A stretch of DNA of 6,130 nt from JAMWZF01 sp041628615 (GTDB lineage Bacteria > Pseudomonadota > Alphaproteobacteria > Rhodobacterales > Rhodobacteraceae). Positions 1-5,506 of this stretch are shown here, in pieces (the first letter of the stretch is position 1; every line of letters starts with the position of its first letter). A program made the translations under genes and the position numbers. The notes under the pieces were generated by a model. The model searched no databases, was not told the origin of the DNA, and saw only the letters and a list, made by a program, of their open reading frames with translations. The stretch is from positions 1 through 6,130 of the forward strand of contig JBFKOW010000190.1 in NCBI GenBank assembly GCA_041628615.1, written 5' to 3'.

Positions 1-59
1 CTCGGGCGCGGCGGGGGCCGGGTCGGGCGCGGGATCGGCGGGCGGCGCGGCGGCGTCCG
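1..59. repeat. 59-bp exact direct repeat, copy 2
   Basis: Bases 1-59 are identical to bases 451-509 in the same orientation. The offset is 450 bp, or 150 codons, so both copies are read in the same frame of the DUF3306 gene and encode the same 19 residues (DAAAPPADPAPDPAPAAPE). The match ends at base 60, which differs from base 510. It may continue to the left, because this copy starts at the window edge. Confidence 0.9.
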
Positions 60-597
60 CCCCGGCCGCGTCGACCGCCACCGGAGCCTCCTCCGCCGCG
101 TCCGGGGCCTGGGCCACCGCCGGCGCTGTAGCCGGGCGCGCATCCGACGGGGCCTCGCCCTCCCCGCCGGTCTCGGCGGTCTCGGCGATTCGCCGCAGCA
201 TCCCGCGCCCGACCTGGTAGGCGGTGCGCATGGCCTCGGGCACCCGGGCCGCGTCGGTATAATCCTCGCCGTGATCGACCAGCCCGTCGAGATTCGCCAG
301 CACCGGGTTGCTGGTCCAGAGCCGCCGCAGCGCCCGGCGCCGCAGCAGCGCCGGCACGCCGGGCCGCAGGAAGGCGGTGAAGTCGTCGCCCCGGGCCAGG
401 CTGTCGGGGTCGGGCAGGCCGTTGGCCGCCAGCCACTCGGCCTCGGTCAGCTCGGGCGCGGCGGGGGCCGGGTCGGGCGCGGGATCGGCGGGCGGCGCGG
501 CGGCGTCCGGCTCCACGGCACCGGCCGCGCCGCGCGTGCGGCGCGACCACCGCGCGACGAAGCCGCCGCCGCCCTCCTCCGGCCCGCCGCCGGTCAT
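1..597 (-). CDS. DUF3306 family protein (partial, C-terminus beyond left edge)
   Basis: The ATG at 597 overlaps the TGA of the upstream DUF3305 gene (ATGA), so the two are probably translationally coupled. The frame stays open through 199 codons to base 1, so the C-terminus is missing. Visible features are a Gly-rich start, the family hallmark FVARWSRR (residues 13-20), an Ala/Pro/Asp linker (31-49), and a core at about 50-140. The core contains LPDPDSL, DDFTAFLRPGVP, LLRRRALRRLW and a DGLVDHGEDYTD stretch. Another low-complexity Ala/Pro tail follows from about 145. There is no signal peptide or membrane segment, so it is probably cytoplasmic. From memory of the family, DUF3306 sits with DUF3305 and a multi-cluster ferredoxin beside formate dehydrogenase genes; its biochemical role is unknown. 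Odd point: residues 31-49 are repeated exactly at 181-199 by a 59-bp DNA repeat. The family call is firm, the function is not. Confidence 0.88.
   Translation of the reverse strand, partial: MTGGGPEEGGGGFVARWSRRTRGAAGAVEPDAAAPPADPAPDPAPAAPELTEAEWLAANGLPDPDSLARGDDFTAFLRPGVPALLRRRALRRLWTSNPVLANLDGLVDHGEDYTDAARVPEAMRTAYQVGRGMLRRIAETAETGGEGEAPSDARPATAPAVAQAPDAAEEAPVAVDAAGADAAAPPADPAPDPAPAAPE
451..509. repeat. 59-bp exact direct repeat, copy 1
   Basis: This copy encodes residues 31-49 of the DUF3306 protein, the linker between the RWSRR motif and the conserved core. It is identical to bases 1-59. In this copy the peptide is followed by LTEAEWLAANGLP, the start of the family core, so this is the natural position of the linker. 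The other copy lies in the variable tail. Confidence 0.9.
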
Positions 598-1211
598 CCG
601 CCGCGCCCCGGCTTCTGGGCGCCGGGGGCGCGGTAGACATCCGCCGCCTGCCGGATCCGCGCGTCGCCGATGCCGTCCTCGGTCAGGTCGACCCGTTTCT
701 TATCGCGGCGGCGCTTCACGAAGGGGGTGTCGACATGGTGCGCCGCGACGAAGTCCCGCACCCAGGCGACGAGGCCGGGCGGCATCGGCACCGGTTCCAC
801 CAGGTCCTCGCCGCTGTCGAGGTAGTCCTGCGCCTCGTAGGCCGAGGCGGTGACCGCGTGGACCCGCATCGCCCGGTCCGCCGGCGCGCCGTCGACCCGC
901 CGCAGCACCACGAAGACCGAGGGCGGCGACATGTTGTGCGACACGAGATAGGCCTCCACGTCGCTGCGGTGGAGCGTCAGCGGCAGGGTCGCGGCGTGGT
1001 ATTCGGTGGCGCCGTCCTCCTCGCGCAGCACCCGGAAATCGGCCGGTCCCGCGCCGGGCATCACCGCCGAGGCGGACCAGGCCCATGTCGCCCAGCGGGT
1101 CACCCCCGGGCGGCGCACCAGCGCCACGCCGAGCGGCATCGACACCTGGCGCGGCGCGGCGGCGGCGGCGGGCGCAGGCGGCTGGGACTGCGGCGGGGCG
1201 GTGTCGTGCAT
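594..1211 (-). CDS. DUF3305 family protein
   Basis: This is a 205-residue protein. The ATG at 1211 was chosen because a GGAG (1221-1218) lies 6 nt upstream. An in-frame ATG at 1283 would add a 24-residue N-terminal extension that looks non-coding and would run through the candidate promoter. After an Ala/Pro/Gln-rich leader of about 24 residues come the family blocks: MPLGVALVRR (25-34), a Trp-rich TRWATWAW (38-45), AVMPGAG (49-55), LHRSDVEAYL (80-89), PSVFVVLRR (97-105), VTASAYEAQDYLDSGEDLVEPVPMP (120-144), and a C-terminal FVAAHHVDTPFVKRRRDKK (154-172) with a strongly basic patch. No signal peptide is seen, so it is probably cytoplasmic. The stop overlaps the DUF3306 start. From family knowledge, DUF3305 is a conserved partner of DUF3306 in formate dehydrogenase neighbourhoods; its molecular function is not known. 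Confidence 0.9.
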   Translation of the reverse strand: MHDTAPPQSQPPAPAAAAAPRQVSMPLGVALVRRPGVTRWATWAWSASAVMPGAGPADFRVLREEDGATEYHAATLPLTLHRSDVEAYLVSHNMSPPSVFVVLRRVDGAPADRAMRVHAVTASAYEAQDYLDSGEDLVEPVPMPPGLVAWVRDFVAAHHVDTPFVKRRRDKKRVDLTEDGIGDARIRQAADVYRAPGAQKPGRGG

Positions 1212-1315
1212 CGGGGGCTCCGTTCGGGACGTCGGCGCAGAGCCTAGGGTGGCCGGATTGCACTTGTCAAAGCTTCCGCCCAATATCGCCCGACGGGAGA
1301 CCAGCGGAGACGAGG
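1212..1315. promoter_or_regulatory. Divergent intergenic region with a candidate minus-strand promoter
   Basis: This gap of about 104 bp must hold promoters for DUF3305 (leftward) and the ferredoxin gene (rightward). On the minus strand a perfect TTGACA lies at 1270-1265. With an 18-nt spacer it is followed by TAGGCT (1246-1241), a weak -10 matching 3 of 6 consensus bases. That would place transcription start about 20-25 nt before the ATG at 1211. On the plus strand I see no convincing -35/-10 pair. The only AT-richer stretch is CAATAT (1281-1286). The ferredoxin ribosome-binding site, GGAGA (1306-1310), is clear. Confidence 0.4.
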
Positions 1316-3295
1316 ATGGCGAAGCCGGACGTGCTGTTCCTTTGCGATTGCGAGGGAACGATGGAGATCGAGCCCGAGTCGGCGCGCCGCGCCACCGGCG
1401 CCGGGCGGGTCGAGACCGCCACCGCGCTCTGCGGCGCCGAGGCGGCGCGGGCCGAGGCCGCCGCGTCCGGGGGCCGGACGCTGATCGCCTGCGGCCAGAT
1501 GGCCACGTTCTTCGAGGCGATCTGGGACGAGACGGAAGGCGGCGGCCGCCTCGCCACCGCCGACATCCGCGACCGCGCCGGCTGGACCGCCGATGGCCGT
1601 GCCGCCGCCAAGCAGGCGGCGCTGCTGGCCGAGGCGGCGCTCGATCCGCCAGCCACGCCGACCCGCGACATCGTCTCGGAGGGCGTCTGCCTGGTGGCCG
1701 GCAGCGGCGAACCGGCGCTGGCCACGGCCCGGCTGCTGGCCGACCGGCTGGCGGTGACCTGCCTGCTGTCGGAAGACCCGGACCTCGCCCTGCCCGAGAC
1801 CGGCTTCGACGTGGCGCTGGGCCGGCTGGGCAGCGCGACCGGATCGCTCGGCGGCTTCGAGGTGCAGGTGCGCGGCTACCGCGCGGCCCGGATGGGCGGA
1901 CGCGGCCCGGTCGGCTTCGACGCGCCGGTCGACAGCGCCACCTCGCGCTGCGACATCCTTGTCGACCTGCGCGGCGAGGGGCCGCTGTTCCCCGCCGATC
2001 ACAAGCGCGAGGGCTACCTGCGCGGCGACCCGCGCGACCCGGCGGCCCCGGCCCGGCTGGCCGACCGCGCCGCCGCCCTGCAGGGGGTGTTCGAACAGCC
2101 GCTCTACATCCGCTACGACGCCGCGATCTGCGCCCATTCGCGGGCTTCGCAATCGGGCTGCGACCGCTGCCTGACGGTCTGTCCCACGGGGGCGATCCTG
2201 CCGGACGGCGACCACGTCGCCATCGATCCGGGCATCTGCGCCGGCTGCGGCGCCTGCGCGGCGGTCTGCCCCTCGGGCGCGGCGAGCTACGACGACCCGC
2301 CGGTGGGCTTCCTGTTCAGCCGGCTGCGCACGCTGGCCGCGACCTACCGGGCCGAGGCGGGCGGCGCGGCGCCGCGGGCGTTGTTCCATGACGGCCACGG
2401 CGCCGAGATGATCGCGCTGTCGGCCCGCCACGGCCGGGGCCTGCCGGCGGACGTGATCCCGGTGGAGGTGCCCAACGTCGAGGGCGTGGGCCATGCCGAG
2501 ATGCTGGCGGCGCTGGGCGTCGGCTTCGCCGCGGTGGCGGTGCTGACCGGGCCGCGCACCGACCCGGCGGTGCCCGAGGCGGAACTGGCGCTGGCCCGGG
2601 CCATCGCCGCGGGCCAGCCCGAGGGCCGCCTTTCGCTGATCGCCCCGGCTGACCCGGACGCGCTCGAGGCGCTGCTCCACACCGCTCCGCCCGAGGCCCC
2701 CGCCCTGACCCCGATCCTGCCCGCCGGGGGCCGGCGCGAGGTCACCCGGCTGGCGGCGGCGGCGCTCGCGGGCGGCGCCCCGGACGGCCCCCTGCCCCTG
2801 CCCGCCGGCGCGCCCTACGGCGCGGTCGCGGTCGACACCGACGCCTGCACGCTCTGCCTGTCCTGCGTGTCGCTCTGCCCGGTCGGCGCGCTGGGCGACC
2901 ACCCGGACCGGCCGCAGCTGCGGTTCCAGGAGGCGGCCTGCCTGCAATGCGGCATCTGCCGTTCGGCCTGCCCGGAGGACGCGATCACGCTCGTCCCGCA
3001 GCTCGACCTCGGCACCGCCGCGCTGTCGGGCCGGGTGCTGCACGAGGAAGAGCCGTTCGAATGCATCGAGTGCGGCAAGCCCTTCGGCGTCCGCTCGACC
3101 ATCGAACGGGTGGTGGAGAAGCTGTCGGGCAAGCACTGGATGTATACCGGGTCCGACAACACCCGGCTGATCCAGATGTGCGACGACTGCCGGGTCGCGG
3201 CGCAGTACCACGACGCCGGGTCGCCGTTCGCGATGGGCGAGCGGCCGCGGGTGCGGACCACCGACGACTACAAGAAGCCCGACAAGCCGCACTAG
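1316..3295 (+). CDS. Multi-cluster 4Fe-4S ferredoxin-type protein (formate dehydrogenase-associated)
   Basis: This 659-residue cytoplasmic iron-sulfur protein starts at an ATG placed 5 nt after GGAGA. The frame is open further upstream, but that would run through the divergent promoter region. The N-terminal region (about 1-65) has Cys10, Cys12, Cys39 and Cys59 (LCDCEGTM, LIACGQM). A GVCLVAGSGEPALATA stretch (123-138) looks Rossmann-like. The first dicluster has Cys272 then C282xxC285xxxC289P, and C308xxC311xxC314xxxC318P. A central domain of about 180 residues follows. The second dicluster is C511xxC514xxC517xxxC521P and C542xxC545xxC548xxxC552P. The C-terminus carries C583xxC586GKPFG and C622xxC625, possibly a zinc or further Fe-S site. 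Up to four [4Fe-4S] clusters are expected, suiting electron transfer or assisted maturation. The formate dehydrogenase link comes from the divergent DUF3305/DUF3306 pair and from recollection of such clusters. The partner enzyme is not in this window. Confidence 0.92.
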   Translation: MAKPDVLFLCDCEGTMEIEPESARRATGAGRVETATALCGAEAARAEAAASGGRTLIACGQMATFFEAIWDETEGGGRLATADIRDRAGWTADGRAAAKQAALLAEAALDPPATPTRDIVSEGVCLVAGSGEPALATARLLADRLAVTCLLSEDPDLALPETGFDVALGRLGSATGSLGGFEVQVRGYRAARMGGRGPVGFDAPVDSATSRCDILVDLRGEGPLFPADHKREGYLRGDPRDPAAPARLADRAAALQGVFEQPLYIRYDAAICAHSRASQSGCDRCLTVCPTGAILPDGDHVAIDPGICAGCGACAAVCPSGAASYDDPPVGFLFSRLRTLAATYRAEAGGAAPRALFHDGHGAEMIALSARHGRGLPADVIPVEVPNVEGVGHAEMLAALGVGFAAVAVLTGPRTDPAVPEAELALARAIAAGQPEGRLSLIAPADPDALEALLHTAPPEAPALTPILPAGGRREVTRLAAAALAGGAPDGPLPLPAGAPYGAVAVDTDACTLCLSCVSLCPVGALGDHPDRPQLRFQEAACLQCGICRSACPEDAITLVPQLDLGTAALSGRVLHEEEPFECIECGKPFGVRSTIERVVEKLSGKHWMYTGSDNTRLIQMCDDCRVAAQYHDAGSPFAMGERPRVRTTDDYKKPDKPH

Positions 3296-3299
3296 CCGG

Positions 3300-3322
3300 G
3301 CGGCGGACCGTCAGTTCGCCGC
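3300..3322 (+). terminator. Possible hairpin terminator between convergent genes
   Basis: A 9-bp stem, GCGGCGGAC (3300-3308) against GTTCGCCGC (3314-3322), with one G-U pair and a 5-nt loop, begins 4 nt after the ferredoxin stop codon. It covers the stop codon of the convergent cytochrome gene. No T-run follows on either strand, so it is not a canonical intrinsic terminator. In DNA this GC-rich, such a stem can occur by chance. Confidence 0.25.
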
Positions 3323-4075
3323 GATCGGCGCGCCGAGGTCGAGCGGCGCGAGCGTCTCGACGAAGGCGGTAATCGCGGCCACGTCGGCCTCGGTCAGTTC
3401 CACCGGCTCGATGGTCACCGGGCGGTCCGGGTCGAAGGGCGCGGTCAGCCCGGCGATCTGGGTGAAGGACGGGTGCGGGTTGGCGGCCCAGTAGCCGAGG
3501 AACAGCGCGCTCCAGTCCGGCCGCCCGCGCAGCGCGGCGAAGGACGGGGTCGAGCCGATGCCGCCCATCCGGTTGCGGTCGTCCACCACATGGCAGCGGC
3601 CGCAATGGCGCAGGGCGAGGTCCGCACCGCGGGCGGCGTCGCCGTCGATCTCCACCGCTTCGGCCTCGGCGGCGGGCGCGGCGGCGGCGGTGGTGAACGG
3701 GGCCGTTCCGTCGGGGGCGAAGCCGTCCACCGCGGCCATCCCGGCGGTCGAGGTCAGCCAGCTCCGGAAGATGCGCGCCGCCTCGGCCGCCGCCGGATCC
3801 TCGCTCAGCACCACCAGCCGGACCTCGTCGCCGTCGGCGGTGGAGAACACCCGCCGCCCCTCGGCGCCGCCGGGCTCCAGCGCCATCTCGGCGGCGTCGC
3901 CGGGGCCGACGGCGGCGAGCGCGATGCGGTGCCGGAAGCGGAACCGCGGCAGCACGTGCCGGTCGAATCCCGCCGCCAGCATCGCTTCGGTCATCCGCAG
4001 CCGAAGGGTCTCCTCGGCCCGCAGCGGCACCGCGGCGAGCAGCGCCAGCACAAGTGGAACGGCGAGTCGCAACAC
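3311..4075 (-). CDS. Periplasmic c-type cytochrome with an N-terminal binding-protein-like region
   Basis: This 254-residue protein starts with GTG at 4075, preceded by GGGAGG (4091-4086) at a rather long 10-nt spacing. Residues 1-20 (MLRLAVPLVLALLAAVPLRA) form a Sec signal peptide with likely cleavage after LRA, so it is exported. A single haem c site, C158GRC161H162, is followed by RNRMGGIGSTPSF, where Met170 is a possible axial ligand, and later by NPHPSF and a C-terminal helix. About residues 22-127 do not look like a cytochrome. LRLRMTEAML...VLPRF and RSWLTSTAGMAAVDGFAPDGTAPF resemble the first and last segments of tungstate/molybdate-type binding proteins, at about half the usual length. 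An Ala-rich linker (129-141) joins the halves. Convergent with the ferredoxin gene (15-bp gap) and divergent from the DUF6494 operon. It is probably a small electron carrier; the partner is unknown. Confidence 0.85.
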   Translation of the reverse strand: MLRLAVPLVLALLAAVPLRAEETLRLRMTEAMLAAGFDRHVLPRFRFRHRIALAAVGPGDAAEMALEPGGAEGRRVFSTADGDEVRLVVLSEDPAAAEAARIFRSWLTSTAGMAAVDGFAPDGTAPFTTAAAAPAAEAEAVEIDGDAARGADLALRHCGRCHVVDDRNRMGGIGSTPSFAALRGRPDWSALFLGYWAANPHPSFTQIAGLTAPFDPDRPVTIEPVELTEADVAAITAFVETLAPLDLGAPIAAN

Positions 4076-4165
4076 GGCGCTTGAACCTCCCTGCTTGCCG
4101 GCAGACTATGCCATCCGGCCACGGGCACAAAGCCCGAAGCCCGGGGACAGCAGGGAGGACCGGCA
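4076..4165. promoter_or_regulatory. Divergent intergenic region between cytochrome c and DUF6494 operon
   Basis: This 90-bp gap serves both directions. It contains mirror-placed Shine-Dalgarno sites: GGGAGG for the leftward cytochrome (4091-4086) and AGGGAGG (4152-4158), 7 nt before the ATG at 4166. A small inverted repeat, CGGGC-ACAAA-GCCCG (4122-4136), and the palindrome TGCCGGCA (4096-4103) are visible. Possible promoter halves (TTGAAC at 4081 on the plus strand; TTGTGC with CATAGT on the minus strand) have poor matches or spacing, so no promoter is called. I recognise no FNR-type site. Confidence 0.35.
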
Positions 4166-4372
4166 ATGACCGACGACAGCTTCAACATGTCGATGCGCAA
4201 GTTTCTCAAGACCGTGGGGGTGACCTCGCAGCAGCAGATCGAGGAAGCGGTGCGCGCGGCGCAGGCCGCCGGCACCCTGCCCGCCGGCCCGATCCGGGCC
4301 CGGGTGGTCCTCACGCTCGACGGACTCGACCTCGAACACGTGGTCGAGGGCGAAATCTCGAGCCCGGCCTGA
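4166..4372 (+). CDS. DUF6494 family small protein
   Basis: A 68-residue protein whose start is fixed by a strong AGGGAGG 7 nt upstream. The N-terminal block DDSFNMSMRKFLKTVGVTSQQQIEEAVR (about 3-30) is the family signature as I recall it: a short amphipathic segment followed by a helix. The C-terminal part (about 43-66) looks like a short beta-rich region (RARVVLTLDGLDLEHVVEGEI). There are no cysteines, signal peptide or membrane segment, so it should be cytoplasmic and is unlikely to bind a cluster alone. It is the first gene of a tight run: the Mrp start lies 3 nt after its stop. This suggests it is co-expressed with Mrp and could be a small partner or adaptor. No function is known to me, and the adaptor idea is inference from position. 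Confidence 0.85.
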   Translation: MTDDSFNMSMRKFLKTVGVTSQQQIEEAVRAAQAAGTLPAGPIRARVVLTLDGLDLEHVVEGEISSPA

Positions 4373-4375
4373 GGC

Positions 4376-5506
4376 ATGGCGGACGAAGCTCAGGTCCGGC
4401 AGGCGCTGGCGCGGATCGTCGATCCCAGCAAGGGGATCGACCTCGTGGCGGCCGGCGCGGTGGCCTCGGTGACGGTGGAGGGCGACGCGGTGCGCGTCGT
4501 GCTCGAGGTCGACGGCCGGCGCGGCGCGGCGATGGAGCCGCTGCGCGCCGCCGCGGAGCGGGCGATCGCGGGGCTCGACGGGGTGGGCGCCGCGCGGGTG
4601 ATCCTGACCGCCCACGCCACCGAGGCGCGCCCCGCACCGGCGGCGGCGCCGTCGATCCCGGTGCCCGACCTCGGCCGCAAGCCCGCCGCGGCCCCGCAGC
4701 CGCCGAAGCCGATGACCGCGACGCCGCAGCCGCTGCCCGGGGTGAAGCGGGTGATCGCCGTCGCCTCGGGCAAGGGCGGGGTCGGCAAGTCCACTGTCTC
4801 GGCCAACCTCGCGGTGGCCCTCGCCGCCCGCGGCCAGCGGGTCGGCCTGCTCGACGCCGATGTCTACGGCCCGTCGCAGCCCCGGATGCTGGGCGTCTCG
4901 GGGCGGCCCTCGTCGCCCGGCGGCAACATCATCCTGCCGCTGCGCAACCACGGCGTGACGGTGATGTCGCTGGGCCTGATGGTGGCCGAGGACGAGGCCA
5001 TCGTCTGGCGCGGGCCGATGCTGATCGGGGCGCTGCAGCAGATGCTGGGGCAGGTGCAGTGGGGCGCGCTCGACGTGCTGCTGGTGGACCTGCCGCCGGG
5101 CACGGGCGACGTGCAGATGACGCTGTGCCAGAAGGCGCAGGTGGCCGGCGCGGTGGTGGTCTCGACGCCGCAGGACATCGCCCTGATCGACGCCCGCAAG
5201 GGAATCGACATGTTCCGGCGGATGGACACGCCGATCCTTGGCATCGTCGAGAACATGGCGAGCTTCGTCTGCGACGGCTGCGGCAAGGTCCACCACCCGT
5301 TCGGGCACGGCGGCGCGCGGGCCGAGGCCGAGCGGCTGGGCGTGCCGTTCCTCGGCGAGATCCCGCTCGATCTCGGCATCCGGATCGCCGGGGACGGCGG
5401 CGCGCCGATCGTGGCGACGAACCCGGACGGGCCGCAGGCGCAGGCGTTCTGGGCGCTGGCGGACCGGCTGATCGAGACTGTTCTGGCCGAAGGCGCGCCG
5501 GCATGA
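4376..5506 (+). CDS. Mrp/NBP35-type iron-sulfur carrier P-loop ATPase
   Basis: A 376-residue cytoplasmic protein of normal family length. Residues about 4-80 form an N-terminal MIP18/DUF59-like domain (IVDPSKGIDLV, then the VTVEGDAVRVVLEV strands). An Ala/Pro-rich linker follows (about 85-121). The deviant Walker A motif GKGGVGKST is at 132-140, LLDADVYGPSQP at 158-169, and the switch region LLVDLPPGTGD at 235-245. The conserved metal-binding pair C299xxC302 sits in FVCDGCGKVHHPFG, where dimeric Mrp proteins are thought to hold a bridging [4Fe-4S] cluster. The family binds and hydrolyses ATP and transfers Fe-S clusters to apoproteins. There is no good separate Shine-Dalgarno site: the start lies 3 nt after the DUF6494 stop, so translation is probably coupled. 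The stop overlaps the next gene's start (ATGA). Given the nearby multi-cluster ferredoxin, its clients may include formate dehydrogenase-linked proteins, which is inference. Confidence 0.95.
   Translation: MADEAQVRQALARIVDPSKGIDLVAAGAVASVTVEGDAVRVVLEVDGRRGAAMEPLRAAAERAIAGLDGVGAARVILTAHATEARPAPAAAPSIPVPDLGRKPAAAPQPPKPMTATPQPLPGVKRVIAVASGKGGVGKSTVSANLAVALAARGQRVGLLDADVYGPSQPRMLGVSGRPSSPGGNIILPLRNHGVTVMSLGLMVAEDEAIVWRGPMLIGALQQMLGQVQWGALDVLLVDLPPGTGDVQMTLCQKAQVAGAVVVSTPQDIALIDARKGIDMFRRMDTPILGIVENMASFVCDGCGKVHHPFGHGGARAEAERLGVPFLGEIPLDLGIRIAGDGGAPIVATNPDGPQAQAFWALADRLIETVLAEGAPA

Noticed and set aside
1..59. The 59-bp repeat as part of a CRISPR array or a mobile-element end
   Set aside because: Only two copies exist, 450 bp apart and in phase within one coding frame, encoding a linker peptide. 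There are no regular spacers, terminal inverted repeats or transposase.
271..853. Plus-strand open frames over the DUF3306/DUF3305 region
   Set aside because: Their translations are Arg/Pro/Gly-rich with no family features. The minus strand encodes recognisable DUF3305 and DUF3306 motifs joined by an ATGA overlap.
1247..1262. Sigma-54-like GG-N10-GC with TTGCA before the ferredoxin gene
   Set aside because: The -12 half (TTGCA) fits, but the -24 half (GGGTGG) is poor. In DNA this rich in G and C, GG-N10-GC occurs by chance many times, and no activator site is visible.
1085..1315. N-terminal extension of the ferredoxin frame starting at 1085
   Set aside because: It would overlap the DUF3305 coding region and its candidate promoter. 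The ATG at 1316 has a good ribosome-binding site and begins directly with the family-like MAKPDVLFLCDC sequence.
1244..3292. Long minus-strand open frame (682 codons) fully antisense to the ferredoxin gene
   Set aside because: Its product is an Arg/Gly/Ala/His-rich composition with no recognisable motif. Stop codons are rare in such GC-rich DNA, and the sense strand holds a clear multi-motif Fe-S protein.
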